Origin: Streptomyces sp. NBC_01306
Lineage (GTDB): Bacteria; Actinomycetota; Actinomycetes; Streptomycetales; Streptomycetaceae
DNA: 64,000 nt
NCBI RefSeq assembly: GCF_026340465.1
Contig: NZ_JAPEPC010000001.1
Coordinates: 3,746,001 to 3,810,000 of the forward strand
Reading direction: 5' to 3'
The stretch's first letter is position 1. Each line of letters starts with the position of its first letter. The translations under genes were made by a program, and so were the position numbers. Below are positions 6,518-15,470 of this stretch, piece by piece. The notes below the pieces were generated by a model, which saw only the letters and a list, made by a program, of their open reading frames with translations, ran no database searches and was not told where the DNA came from.

Positions 6518-8827
6518 GTGTCGTCCCTTGCGCTGTACCGCCGCTACCGTCCCGAATCGTTCGCCGAGGTCATCGGGCAGGAGCACGTCACTGCCCCGTT
6601 GCAGCAGGCTCTGCGGAACAACCGGGTCAACCACGCGTATCTGTTCAGCGGGCCGCGCGGCTGTGGCAAGACCACCAGTGCGCGGATCCTGGCCCGCTGT
6701 CTGAACTGTGAGCAGGGGCCCACTCCCACGCCGTGCGGTGAATGCCAGTCCTGCCAGGACCTCGCGCGTAACGGTCCGGGGTCGATCGACGTCATCGAGA
6801 TCGACGCAGCTTCGCACGGTGGCGTGGACGACGCCCGTGACCTGCGCGAGAAGGCGTTCTTCGGGCCGGCGAGCAGCCGGTACAAGATCTACATCATCGA
6901 CGAGGCGCACATGGTCACTTCGGCGGGGTTCAACGCCCTGCTGAAGGTGGTCGAGGAGCCCCCGGAGCATCTCAAGTTCATCTTCGCGACCACCGAGCCC
7001 GAGAAGGTCATCGGCACCATCCGGTCGCGTACGCACCACTACCCCTTCCGGCTGGTGCCGCCCAGCACCCTGCGCGACTACCTCGGCGAGGTGTGCGGGC
7101 AGGAGGGCGCCCAAGTCGCCGACGGCGTGCTGCCCCTCGTCGTGCGGGCCGGGGCGGGATCCGTTCGGGACTCCATGTCCGTCATGGACCAGTTGCTGGC
7201 AGGTGCGGGCGAGGAAGGTGTGACGTATGCCATGGCCACCGCCCTCCTCGGCTATACGGACGGGACGCTCCTCGACTCCGTCATCGACGCCTTCGCCTCC
7301 TCGGACGGAGCCGCCGCCTTCGAGCTCGTCGACCAGGTCATCGAACGCGGCAACGACCCACGCCGGTTCGTGGCCGACCTTCTGGAGCGGCTGCGCGACC
7401 TGGTGATCCTGGCCGCCGTGCCGGATGCGGGGGAGAAGGGGCTGATCGATGCTCCGGCGGATGTCGTCACGCGGATGCAGGCGCAGGCCTCCGTCTTCGG
7501 CGCCGCCGAGCTGAGCCGCGCGGCGGACCTGGTCAACACCGGGCTCACCGAGATGCGCGGTGCCACCTCCCCGCGGCTCCAGCTCGAATTGATCTGTGCG
7601 CGAGTGCTGCTCCCGGCCGCCTTCGACGACGAGCGCTCCCTGCAGGCGCGGCTGGACCGTCTGGAGCGCGGCGGCGCCTTTGTGCCCGGTGGGCAGGGGC
7701 CCGCCATGGGGTACGTACCGGGCGCCGAGGCGCATCCCACGATGGCTGCGCCGACTGCACCGGCTGGTGGGCCTGTTGGGGCCGGTGGACCTGTGGGGGC
7801 CGGTGGGTCTGCGGGTCCTTCCGGGCCCGGTATGACGGTTGCGCCCGGCACGGGACCCGCCGCCGCTCGCGCCGCGGCCCGGGGGGACAGCCCGGGTGCG
7901 GTGCCCGGCGCCGGTCCTGCGGGTGCCCCTGCCCCCGCTCCGGCTGCGCCTTCTGCTGACGCTGCGAACGCGCCCTCGGCCGCTCCGTCCGATCGGCCCG
8001 CCGGTCCCGCGCAGCCCCCCGCCTCGGCCCCCGCCACCCGGCAGCCCGGCGCTTGGCCCGGTGCTGCCGCCGCTGCCCCCGCCGCCCAGCCCCAGCACCA
8101 GCACCAGTCCCAGCGCCCTGCGGGCAGCTGGCCGTCCGCCACGGCTCCGGGGCAGGGGCAGTCCGCGCAGGCGGTCCCGCCGGCTGCGTCTGCCGGCCCG
8201 TCGTCCGCGCCCCCCGCCGCGCCCGCGCCCGGTATGGCCCAGGGGGCGGCCCAGGTGCGGAACATGTGGCCCGACATCCTCGAAGCCGTCAAGAACCGGC
8301 GTCGCTTCACCTGGATCCTGCTCAGTCAGAACGCCCAGGTGGCCGGTTTCGACGGGACCACCCTCCAGCTCGGCTTCCCCAATTCGGGGGCCCGGGACAA
8401 CTTCGCGTCCAGCGGCAGCGAGGACGTCCTGAAGCAGGTCCTCGCCGACCAGTTCCACGTCCAGTGGAGAGTCGACGCGATTGTCGACCCCTCCGGCGGT
8501 ACGCAGCCCCCGGGCGGCAGCAACCACCCCGGCCCCGGTGGTTCCTCCCCTGCTCCGCAGCGCCCGGCACCCCAGACCGGAGGCGGTTCCGCGGCGCCCG
8601 GACCGGTCCAGCAGCCGCCCGCTCCTGAGCCGCCGCAGCGCCAGCGGCCGCAGGCCTTCCGGGAGCCCGAGCCGCCGCCGGTGCCGGACGGTCCGCCGCC
8701 CGTCTCGCTGGAGGACGACACCCCTGAGGACGACGACCCCGACCTGGTCGACTCGGCGCTCTCCGGCCACGATCTGATCGTGCGCGAGCTGGGGGCGACG
8801 GTGGTCGAGGAGTACACGAACGAGTAG
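6518..8827 (+). CDS. dnaX: DNA polymerase III subunit gamma/tau
   Basis: 769 residues. GTG 6518 begins the conserved LALYRRYRP motif; the frame is open further up but has no family match. It is the clamp-loader ATPase: P-loop GPRGCGKT, a Cys4 zinc module (about residues 64-80), Walker B IIDEAHM, sensor and lid domains to about residue 370. Residues about 385-590 are Pro/Ala/Gly-rich linker, followed by a folded domain (WPDILEAVKNRRRFTWILL) matching the tau-type C-terminus, then another Pro-rich and acidic tail. No slippery heptamer for gamma production was seen. Predicted leaderless. Confidence 0.95.
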   Translation: MSSLALYRRYRPESFAEVIGQEHVTAPLQQALRNNRVNHAYLFSGPRGCGKTTSARILARCLNCEQGPTPTPCGECQSCQDLARNGPGSIDVIEIDAASHGGVDDARDLREKAFFGPASSRYKIYIIDEAHMVTSAGFNALLKVVEEPPEHLKFIFATTEPEKVIGTIRSRTHHYPFRLVPPSTLRDYLGEVCGQEGAQVADGVLPLVVRAGAGSVRDSMSVMDQLLAGAGEEGVTYAMATALLGYTDGTLLDSVIDAFASSDGAAAFELVDQVIERGNDPRRFVADLLERLRDLVILAAVPDAGEKGLIDAPADVVTRMQAQASVFGAAELSRAADLVNTGLTEMRGATSPRLQLELICARVLLPAAFDDERSLQARLDRLERGGAFVPGGQGPAMGYVPGAEAHPTMAAPTAPAGGPVGAGGPVGAGGSAGPSGPGMTVAPGTGPAAARAAARGDSPGAVPGAGPAGAPAPAPAAPSADAANAPSAAPSDRPAGPAQPPASAPATRQPGAWPGAAAAAPAAQPQHQHQSQRPAGSWPSATAPGQGQSAQAVPPAASAGPSSAPPAAPAPGMAQGAAQVRNMWPDILEAVKNRRRFTWILLSQNAQVAGFDGTTLQLGFPNSGARDNFASSGSEDVLKQVLADQFHVQWRVDAIVDPSGGTQPPGGSNHPGPGGSSPAPQRPAPQTGGGSAAPGPVQQPPAPEPPQRQRPQAFREPEPPPVPDGPPPVSLEDDTPEDDDPDLVDSALSGHDLIVRELGATVVEEYTNE

Positions 8828-8833
8828 AACGAC

Positions 8834-8972
8834 GGGCAGCGAGGGCAGCGAGGGCAGCGAGGGCAGCGAGGGCAGCGAGGGCAGCGCGGGCGGCACGGGC
8901 GGCACGGGCAGCCCGGGCGGCACGAGCAGCGCGGGCGGCACGAGCAGAGTGGGCAGCGCGGGCAGCCGGCCG
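8834..8972. repeat. Tandem 9-bp repeats downstream of dnaX
   Basis: GGGCAGCGA is repeated about six times head-to-tail (8834-8886), then decays into related GGGCGGCAC / GGGCAGC units to 8972. It is intergenic between dnaX and purD. It looks like a replication-slippage array; no spacers, so not CRISPR. Confidence 0.8.
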
Positions 8973-9065
8973 CGTCCCGTGCGTGGAGGAATCTACGAAC
9001 GCGCGTGGACACCGCTTTCGGTGGCCCGCACAAGGCCCGCGCCGGGCCGGCCCCGGTGCGCGGGC

Positions 9066-9071
9066 TAGGCT
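9066..9071 (+). promoter_or_regulatory. -10 element of leaderless purD promoter
   Basis: TAGGCT is followed after exactly 7 nt by the purD GTG; no ribosome site between. The same hexamer and spacing occur before the genes at 24880 and (minus strand) 60988. Confidence 0.55.
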
Positions 9072-9078
9072 TCGCACC

Positions 9079-10329
9079 GTGAAGGTCCTTGTCATCGGCG
9101 GCGGCGCCCGCGAACACGCCCTGTGCCGCTCTCTTTCCCTCGACCCCGAGGTCACCTCCCTGCACTGCGCCCCCGGAAACGCGGGCATCGCGGAAGTGGC
9201 CGAGCTGCACGCGGTGGACGCGCTGGACGGCGCGGACGTCGCCCGGCTCGCGGTCCGCCTCGGTGCCGGGCTCGTCGTCGTCGGCCCCGAGGCGCCCCTG
9301 GTCGCCGGTGTCGCCGACGCCGTACGGGGCGCGGGCATCCCGTGCTTCGGTCCGAGCCGGGAGGCCGCGCAGCTGGAAGGCTCCAAGGCCTTCGCGAAGG
9401 ACGTGATGGCGGGGGCGAACGTCCCCACCGCCCGTGCCTATGTCTGCACCACCCCGGCGGAGATCGACGCGGCGCTCGACGCCTTCGGCGCCCCGTACGT
9501 GGTGAAGGACGACGGCCTGGCCGCGGGCAAGGGTGTCGTCGTGACCGAGGACATCGCAGCCGCCCGCGCCCATGCGCTTGCCTGCGGCCGGGTGGTCATC
9601 GAGGAGTTCCTGGACGGCCCGGAGGTCTCGCTCTTCGCGATCTCGGACGGCGTGACCGTCCTCCCGCTCCAGCCCGCGCAGGACTTCAAGCGCGCGCTCG
9701 ACGGCGACGAGGGTCCCAACACCGGCGGTATGGGCGCGTACTCCCCGCTGCCCTGGGCCGACCCCAAGCTGGTCGACGAGGTCATGCAGACCGTGCTCCA
9801 GCCGACCGTCGACGAGCTGCGCCGCCGGGGTACGCCCTTCGCGGGGCTGCTGTACGCGGGCCTCGCGATCACCTCACGCGGGGTACGGGTCATCGAGTTC
9901 AACGCCCGGTTCGGCGACCCCGAGACCCAGGTGGTGCTGGCCAGGCTGAAGACCCCGCTCGCCGGTGTCCTGCTGAACGCGGCCAACGGCACCCTCGACA
10001 CGGTCCCCGCGCTGAACTGGCGCGACGAGGCCGCTGTGACCGTCGTCATCGCCTCGCACAACTACCCGGACACCCCCCGCACCGGTGACCCCATCGACGG
10101 GCTCGACGAGGTGGCGGCCCAGGATGCGCCCCATGCGTACGTTCTGCACGCCGGCACCAGGCAGGTAGGCGACGCGGTGGTGAGCGCGGGCGGCCGGGTG
10201 CTCTCGGTGACCGCTACCGGTGCCGACCTGGGCGAGGCCCGTGAGCGCGCGTACACCGCGCTGGGCAGGGTGCGGCTCGACGGGGCGCAGCATCGTACGG
10301 ACATCGCTGCGAAAGCCGCAGCCATCTGA
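9079..10329 (+). CDS. purD: Phosphoribosylamine-glycine ligase (GAR synthetase)
   Basis: 416 residues from GTG 9079, which starts directly with the family N-terminus VKVLVIGGGAREHAL; the frame is open for 32 codons upstream without conservation. It catalyses ATP-dependent joining of glycine to phosphoribosylamine, step 2 of purine synthesis. The ATP-grasp core is visible: KDDGLAAGKGVVV (about residue 140), EEFLDGPEVSLF, GGMGAYSP (about residue 219) and EFNARFGDPETQ (about residue 274). Probably translated from a leaderless mRNA. Other pur genes follow at 14, 21-24 and 27-29 kb. Confidence 0.96.
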   Translation: MKVLVIGGGAREHALCRSLSLDPEVTSLHCAPGNAGIAEVAELHAVDALDGADVARLAVRLGAGLVVVGPEAPLVAGVADAVRGAGIPCFGPSREAAQLEGSKAFAKDVMAGANVPTARAYVCTTPAEIDAALDAFGAPYVVKDDGLAAGKGVVVTEDIAAARAHALACGRVVIEEFLDGPEVSLFAISDGVTVLPLQPAQDFKRALDGDEGPNTGGMGAYSPLPWADPKLVDEVMQTVLQPTVDELRRRGTPFAGLLYAGLAITSRGVRVIEFNARFGDPETQVVLARLKTPLAGVLLNAANGTLDTVPALNWRDEAAVTVVIASHNYPDTPRTGDPIDGLDEVAAQDAPHAYVLHAGTRQVGDAVVSAGGRVLSVTATGADLGEARERAYTALGRVRLDGAQHRTDIAAKAAAI

Positions 10330-10343
10330 CGGCTTCGCGTCAG
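10326..10343 (+). terminator. Hairpin at end of purD
   Basis: CTGACG GCTTCG CGTCAG: a tight stem overlapping the stop codon; a longer imperfect pairing with GCGAAAGCCG upstream is also possible. A terminator is plausible, but there is no T-tract. Confidence 0.4.
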
Positions 10344-10531
10344 CACCTTTACCCAAAGCCATTCCATCGAGTGACGGCTGCCCCATCCGGATGACGCTTG
10401 CCGGGACCCCAACTAGTCTGCGGCGCAGGCGTTCCGGCACTTGGCCCACCGGCATTGCGATGTCAGTGGCGGGTGCCACAGTGGGGGAGTGAGCAAAGCC
10501 GTCGCAGGGCAGAGGGGGGTGACGTCCAGCC

Positions 10532-12250
10532 GTGTCCGAGAACCGTACGAGTGATGCGCGCGTGAATCCGCGTGGCAAGCGGGGTGCGCAGGGCGCACGC
10601 GCCCATGCGCTGGCCGTTCTGGCGGTCCGGGGCAGAGCCCTGGCTGTCGCGCTGCTGCCGGCCGCGGTCGCGGTCGTGCTGCTGGCGGGCGGTGCCATGG
10701 GCCGCCTCAGCGGCGGGAGCTGGGACGTGGCGCGGTGGGTGGTGACGGGGTTCGCGGTGGTGGTGGCCGGGGTGGCCGCTGTCGTGGGAGCCGTGATCGC
10801 CAGGGCCGGGCCCGCCGTCAGTCCGACGGTGGCGCTCACCGAGGCATCCGCGCCCGACCTGCACCGGATGGTGCGGGACCTCGCGGACCGGCTCGAAGTG
10901 CCTGTCCCGTCGGCGATAGCGCTGACGCCCGACTGCGACAGCTGGCTGGAGGACCGTTCGCACCCCGCCGCGCAGTCCATATCCGGCGGACCGCTGGGCG
11001 CCGTGCGCGGAATGCGCGGAATACGGTCGGTGCGTTCCGGCCGGGTGGCGGACGCCCCCGTGCTGGTCATCGGCTCGCCCTTCCTGTGGTGGATGCGGGT
11101 GGCCGAGCTGCGGGCCCTCCTCGCGCCGGTCATCGCGGGTACGGGACCCTCGGCGCACCCCGACATCGCGGCCTCGCGCCGGTTCGTACGGGGGCTGGAC
11201 GCGGCGGTCGCCGTCTCGTCCCGGGCCGGGCTCGGCCCGGTGCGGCGGATCGCGTACGGCTTCATCGGCTGGACCGCGCGGCTGATGCTGCGCAGTTGCC
11301 GCGGCCATGCGGCCGAGATGGAGCGCGGCGTCGCGGCTGCCGCTTCGGACCGTGCACAGGCTGTGGACTACGGGCTGCGGATCGTCGCCCAGGAGCAGGT
11401 GGGCCTGGCCTACGCGGGCTGGGACAGGCTGCTGACCCGGGTAGCGCTGCCCGCCTGGCGGATGGGGCGCTGGCCCTCCCGGCTCGACGCCGGGGTGGTC
11501 TCCGCGCTCACCGAGCTGTCGCGCAGGGACCGCCTGGCCGACGGCTTCACCTCCCGGCTGGGCGAGCGCCCTGCCTGCGACCTGCTGGAGGAGCCGGGCG
11601 CGATCGACGCCGCCACCTCCCTCCTCGCGGCCAGGCTCTTCCACGGCGGCCCGGCCGACACCGGCCCCGACTGGTCCCCGGTGGACTGGCAGCAGTACCC
11701 GGAAGAGGTCGTCGACCGGAAATGGCGTACGGAAGCGGCCAGGCTGCACCGCGTCCTGGACCAGCTGGGCGTGCGCCGCACGGCCGAAGCGGGTCCGGCC
11801 GCGGAGGAGGATCCGGGCGGCCCGACGCTGGCCCGCGTCCTGGACCATCTCGCAGCCGACGACACGGAGGCGCTGGCGGCTGCCGTCACCGCCGAGGTCG
11901 CCCGCGAGGAGGCCGCAGCGCCGGCACCCGTGCCGGGCGGCATCCTGGAGGGCGAGGAGCTCTGGGACACCGGGGCGATCCCGCTCTTCCCGCTCCAGCC
12001 GCCCCGTATCGGGCGTGATCTGCTGGCCGACCATGTCACCGCGATGGTCTGCTGCGCCGCGGTGGACACGGCCGGCGCGGCACCCGGCCTGGACTGGCTG
12101 GACGGTCCCGCGCTGCTGGTGGGCGGTGAGCGCAGGGCGGACCTGGGCGGGCACGTGATGAGCCTGGTGGAGGACGGCGACGGGGAGCCGTTGCAGGGGT
12201 GGCTGACGGCGGTGGGGGTGCGCGCGGAGAAGCCGGTACGGCTGGTGTGA
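10532..12250 (+). CDS. Membrane protein resembling an M48 peptidase without its zinc motif
   Basis: 572 residues from GTG 10532 with a GGGGGGTGA ribosome site. Two hydrophobic segments (about residues 36-58 and 68-90) precede a soluble region whose order recalls M48 metallopeptidases: a domain beginning DLHRMVRDLADRLEVP, then ELRALLAPVIAG where the family normally has the HEXXH helix, and RGHAAEMERG near the third ligand position. The two His residues and catalytic Glu are absent, so it is probably catalytically dead. The remaining C-terminal half (from about residue 290) is actinobacterial and unrecognised. It follows purD but by 200 bp with no sign of co-transcription. The M48 relationship is by eye only. 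Confidence 0.6.
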   Translation: MSENRTSDARVNPRGKRGAQGARAHALAVLAVRGRALAVALLPAAVAVVLLAGGAMGRLSGGSWDVARWVVTGFAVVVAGVAAVVGAVIARAGPAVSPTVALTEASAPDLHRMVRDLADRLEVPVPSAIALTPDCDSWLEDRSHPAAQSISGGPLGAVRGMRGIRSVRSGRVADAPVLVIGSPFLWWMRVAELRALLAPVIAGTGPSAHPDIAASRRFVRGLDAAVAVSSRAGLGPVRRIAYGFIGWTARLMLRSCRGHAAEMERGVAAAASDRAQAVDYGLRIVAQEQVGLAYAGWDRLLTRVALPAWRMGRWPSRLDAGVVSALTELSRRDRLADGFTSRLGERPACDLLEEPGAIDAATSLLAARLFHGGPADTGPDWSPVDWQQYPEEVVDRKWRTEAARLHRVLDQLGVRRTAEAGPAAEEDPGGPTLARVLDHLAADDTEALAAAVTAEVAREEAAAPAPVPGGILEGEELWDTGAIPLFPLQPPRIGRDLLADHVTAMVCCAAVDTAGAAPGLDWLDGPALLVGGERRADLGGHVMSLVEDGDGEPLQGWLTAVGVRAEKPVRLV

Positions 12251-12675
12251 GCCGGGCGGGTGGCGTCGTGCGGCGGCCGATGTGGCGCCGCACCCGGGCC
12301 GGTCGCGCGGTGTGGCTCAGGTGGATTGACGGCTGTCGTGTGGAAACCGCCGGGCGACACCGTTCGTGTGACAGCTGCGCTGCGCCTGGTGCACCTGGTT
12401 CGCCTCGTGCACCTGGTTCGCCTCGTGCGACAAGAGGGACGGGCAGAGACAGCGGAGAGACAGGCAGCCGGAGAGCCGGAGAGCCGGAGAGACACGGAAA
12501 ACCGCGCCCGGAACTTCCCGGCATCTTCCCTGGATCATTCCACGATTTCGGCACTCTCCTCGCCAATTCGCGACGAACAGTGACGGAGTGAGTGCCTTAT
12601 GTGATGTGCTGGGGCCGGTCGCTGACAGTCGGTGCATCACTGTTGTGCCTGAGTGGCCGAGGGAAGGGGAGCCGC
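12251..12675. repeat. Gene-free spacer with short tandem repeats
   Basis: 425 bp without a supportable gene. It contains a perfect 18-bp unit repeated twice (12389-12406 and 12407-12424, beginning GTGCACCTGGTT) and a run of GAGCCGGA repeats near 12472-12492. The promoter of the next gene must lie here but I cannot define it. Confidence 0.7.
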
Positions 12676-14133
12676 ATGGGGGCGGAGCAGATCCGGCGCT
12701 GGGAATCGGGGGCCCTCGCGCACGCCGTCTCGGATCCGTTCGGACAGGGCCCGCTGCCCTGGCTTCGCGGGAGCGAGCACTACTTCGACGACACCGGTCA
12801 TGTCGTCCCCTGGTACGCCCCGGACGCTCCGCACCACCGCTCCGGCGGTCCGCGCACCGCCGACGACGTGAAGAAGCAGATCAAGGGGTTCGCGTCGAAC
12901 GGCGCGGCCGCCCCGGGCGAGGCCATCGACTTCCATGTCACGGTCGACCCGCCCCAGCAGTTCTCCGTCGACATCTACCGCATCGGTCACTACGGCGGCG
13001 ACGGCGCGGCGAAGATCACCACAAGCCCGCGGATCTCCGGCATCGTGCAGCCGCCCCCGCTCACCGCCGACCGCACGGTCTCCTGCCATCACTGGTGGCT
13101 CTCCTGGCGGCTGCAGATCCCTTCGTACTGGTCGATCGGGGCCTATGTCGCGGTGCTCACCACCGTCGACGGCTACCGCTCCCACATCCCCTTCACGGTC
13201 CGGGACAGCCATCCGGCGGATCTGCTGCTCCTCCTGCCCGACGTGACCTGGCAGGCCTACAACCTCTACCCGGAGGACGGGCACACCGGCGCCAGCCTCT
13301 ACCACGCGTGGGACGGCGTGGGCCGTCTCCTCGGCGAGGAGGACGCCGCCACCACGGTCTCCTTCGACCGGCCCTACGCGGGCGCCGGCCTGCCTCTGCA
13401 CGTGGGCCACGCCTACGACTTCATCCGCTGGGCCGAGCGCTACGGATACGACCTCGCCTATGCCGACGCCCGCGATCTGCACGCCGGGCGCATCGACCCC
13501 ACCCGCTACCGCGGCCTGGTCTTCCCCGGCCATGACGAGTACTGGTCGGTCCCCATGCGGCGCACGACGGAGGCCGCCCGCGAGCACGGCACCTCCCTCG
13601 TCTTCCTCTCGGCCAACACCATGTACTGGCAGGTCGATCTCGGCCCGTCCCCGTCCGGTGTCCCGGACCGGCTCCTCACCTGCCGCAAACGCCGCGGTCC
13701 CGGAAAGCCCACGCTGTGGCGCGAGATCGACCGTCCGGAACAGCAGCTCCTCGGCATCCAGTACGCCGGGCGGGTCCCCGACCCGAGCCCGCTGGTCGTA
13801 CGGAACGCCGAGCACTGGCTCTGGGACGCGACCGGCGCGGGTGAGGGCGACGAACTCGCCGGTCTGGTCGCGGGCGAGGCCGACCGCTACTTCCCGCGCA
13901 CGGCTCTCCCGCAGCACGAGAGCCGGATCCTGCTCGCCCACTCGCCGTACGAGGACAGCGAGGGGACCATGCGGCACCAGGAGACGTCCCTGTACCGCGC
14001 CCCTTCCGGCTCGCTCGTCTTCGCCTCGGGCACCTTCGCCTGGTCGCCCGCGCTGGACCGCCCGGGCCACGTGGATTCCCGGATCCAGCGCGCGACGGCC
14101 AACCTCCTCGACCGCATCTGCAAGCGCGACTGA
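12676..14133 (+). CDS. N,N-dimethylformamidase beta-subunit-like protein
   Basis: 485 residues; ATG 12676 has an AAGGGGAG ribosome site, and upstream in-frame starts have none. The protein matches the C-terminal domain family of the large subunit of N,N-dimethylformamidase: an Ig-like N-terminal part (FHVTVDPPQQFSVDIYRIGH) and an alpha/beta part with DVTWQAYN, FPGHDEYWS and SANTMYWQ. The real substrate is unknown; the family in actinomycetes is much wider than DMF degradation. No small (alpha) subunit gene is adjacent. It ends 148 bp before purC. Confidence 0.7.
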   Translation: MGAEQIRRWESGALAHAVSDPFGQGPLPWLRGSEHYFDDTGHVVPWYAPDAPHHRSGGPRTADDVKKQIKGFASNGAAAPGEAIDFHVTVDPPQQFSVDIYRIGHYGGDGAAKITTSPRISGIVQPPPLTADRTVSCHHWWLSWRLQIPSYWSIGAYVAVLTTVDGYRSHIPFTVRDSHPADLLLLLPDVTWQAYNLYPEDGHTGASLYHAWDGVGRLLGEEDAATTVSFDRPYAGAGLPLHVGHAYDFIRWAERYGYDLAYADARDLHAGRIDPTRYRGLVFPGHDEYWSVPMRRTTEAAREHGTSLVFLSANTMYWQVDLGPSPSGVPDRLLTCRKRRGPGKPTLWREIDRPEQQLLGIQYAGRVPDPSPLVVRNAEHWLWDATGAGEGDELAGLVAGEADRYFPRTALPQHESRILLAHSPYEDSEGTMRHQETSLYRAPSGSLVFASGTFAWSPALDRPGHVDSRIQRATANLLDRICKRD

Positions 14134-14281
14134 TCAGGCGACCGGCCCACCACCGGAGGCTGTCCAACCCTCTCCGGCAACACCGTCGGGCCGGGGGCCG
14201 ACCCTGGCGGGGCCCGCACGCGGCGTATACGGGAGAATCGACTCCGACCCCACCGCTTGGACAGAACCACGGGGAGGAACC

Positions 14282-15181
14282 GTGTCCGGATTCGTAGAAA
14301 AGCCCGAGCCTCTTGAGGTGCCGGGCCTGGTACACCTGCACACCGGCAAGGTGCGCGACCTGTACCAGAACGAGGCGGGCGACCTCGTGATGGTCGCCAG
14401 CGACCGTTTGTCCGCGTACGACTGGGTGCTGCCCACCGAGATCCCCGACAAGGGCCGGGTGCTCACTCAGCTGTCGCTGTGGTGGTTCGACCAGCTCGCC
14501 GATCTCGTACCGCACCACGTCATCTCCACCGACCTGCCGGCCGGCGCCCCCGCCGACTGGGCGGGCCGCACCCTGGTCTGCAGGTCGCTGCGGATGGTCC
14601 CGGTGGAGTGCGTGGCCCGTGGCTACCTCACCGGTTCGGGTCTGCTGGAGTACGAGGCACACCGCACCGTCTGCGGTCTCGCGCTGCCGGAGGGGCTGAC
14701 CGACGGTTCCGAACTCCCGGCGCCGATCTTCACGCCGGCCACCAAGGCGGCTGTCGGTGACCACGACGAGAACGTGAGCTACGAGGAAGTCGCCCGCCAG
14801 ACCGGCGCGGAGACCGCCTTCGATCTGCGCCGTACGACCCTCGACGTGTATGAGCGGGCCCGCGGCATCGCGCGCGAGCGGGGCATCATCCTCGCCGACA
14901 CGAAGTTCGAGTTCGGTTATGACGGCGATCAACTCGTCATCGCCGACGAGGTGCTGACTCCGGACTCGTCCCGCTTCTGGCCCGCCGCCGACTGGGAGCC
15001 GGGCCATGCGCAGCCCTCGTACGACAAGCAGTTCGTGCGCGACTGGCTGACGTCGGACGCTTCCGGCTGGGACCGCAAGGGCGAACTGCCGCCGCCCGCA
15101 CTCCCGCAGGAGATCGTGGATGCGACCCGGGCGAAGTATGTGGAGGCCTACGAGCTGCTGACCGGGACCCCCTGGTCGTAG
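14282..15181 (+). CDS. purC: SAICAR synthetase
   Basis: 299 residues from GTG 14282 with a GGGGAGGAA ribosome site; upstream in-frame sequence is the shadow of the preceding gene. It condenses CAIR with aspartate using ATP. Family blocks are present: HTGKVRDLY near residue 20, ASDRLSAYDW, VECVARGYLTGSG (about 108-120), DTKFEFG and DEVLTPDSSRFW. Length is normal for the single-domain bacterial or fungal type. A hairpin follows 24 nt after the stop. Confidence 0.96.
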   Translation: MSGFVEKPEPLEVPGLVHLHTGKVRDLYQNEAGDLVMVASDRLSAYDWVLPTEIPDKGRVLTQLSLWWFDQLADLVPHHVISTDLPAGAPADWAGRTLVCRSLRMVPVECVARGYLTGSGLLEYEAHRTVCGLALPEGLTDGSELPAPIFTPATKAAVGDHDENVSYEEVARQTGAETAFDLRRTTLDVYERARGIARERGIILADTKFEFGYDGDQLVIADEVLTPDSSRFWPAADWEPGHAQPSYDKQFVRDWLTSDASGWDRKGELPPPALPQEIVDATRAKYVEAYELLTGTPWS

Positions 15182-15205
15182 CCGCGTCGCAGCAGCGTCC
15201 TAACC

Positions 15206-15233
15206 GTCACCCGGGCCCTCCGGCTCGGGTGAC
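15206..15233 (+). terminator. Terminator after purC
   Basis: GTCACCCG / CGGGTGAC stem with a 12-nt GC-rich loop, 24 nt after the purC stop. A second inverted repeat, CGAAGGGCCC / GGGCCCTTCG, lies at 15254-15263 and 15286-15295. Confidence 0.6.
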
Positions 15234-15328
15234 ACCGCTGGTTGGCGTCAGCGCGAAGGGCCCGTAGCCCGTTGGTCAGAGCTCGGGGCCCTTCGTGCGC
15301 TCCCGGCTGGGAGGGCCCCACGCGCGGA

Positions 15329-15361
15329 GAAGCCCCCGGCCGGAATCCGGCCGGGGGCTTC
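15329..15361 (-). terminator. Terminator of first tRNA-Gly(GCC)
   Basis: Perfect 16-bp stem GAAGCCCCCGGCCGGA with a one-base centre, 16 nt beyond the 3' end of the minus-strand tRNA. Nearly the same hairpin follows the second copy at 19815-19847. Confidence 0.8.
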
Positions 15362-15376
15362 TCGTTCCTGCTGCTG

Positions 15377-15449
15377 AGCGGACGACCAGGTTCGAACTGG
15401 CGACCTCAACCTTGGCAAGGTTGCGCTCTACCAACTGAGCTACGTCCGC
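15377..15449 (-). tRNA. tRNA-Gly (anticodon GCC), copy 1
   Basis: 73 nt; acceptor GCGGACG/CGTCCGC, anticodon loop TTGCCAA, canonical GTTCGAAC T-arm; no encoded CCA. Identical to the copy at 19863-19935. The shared identity is exactly 100 bp (15351-15450 and 19837-19936). Confidence 0.96.
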
Positions 15450-15470
15450 ATGCGCTGTGCGCGAAGACCA

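Noticed and set aside
6518..8827. Programmed frameshift in dnaX producing gamma
   Set aside because: I looked for an A-rich slippery heptamer with a following stem near the end of the ATPase domain and saw none.
6491..8941. 816-codon open frame on the minus strand across dnaX
   Set aside because: It mirrors the GC-rich third positions of dnaX, has no family motif, and its product is a low-complexity Arg/Gly/Val chain. A shadow frame.
8834..8972. CRISPR array
   Set aside because: Repeats are contiguous 9-mers without spacers and no cas genes are present; same for the 24-bp repeats at 53761 and the 31-bp pair at 44237.
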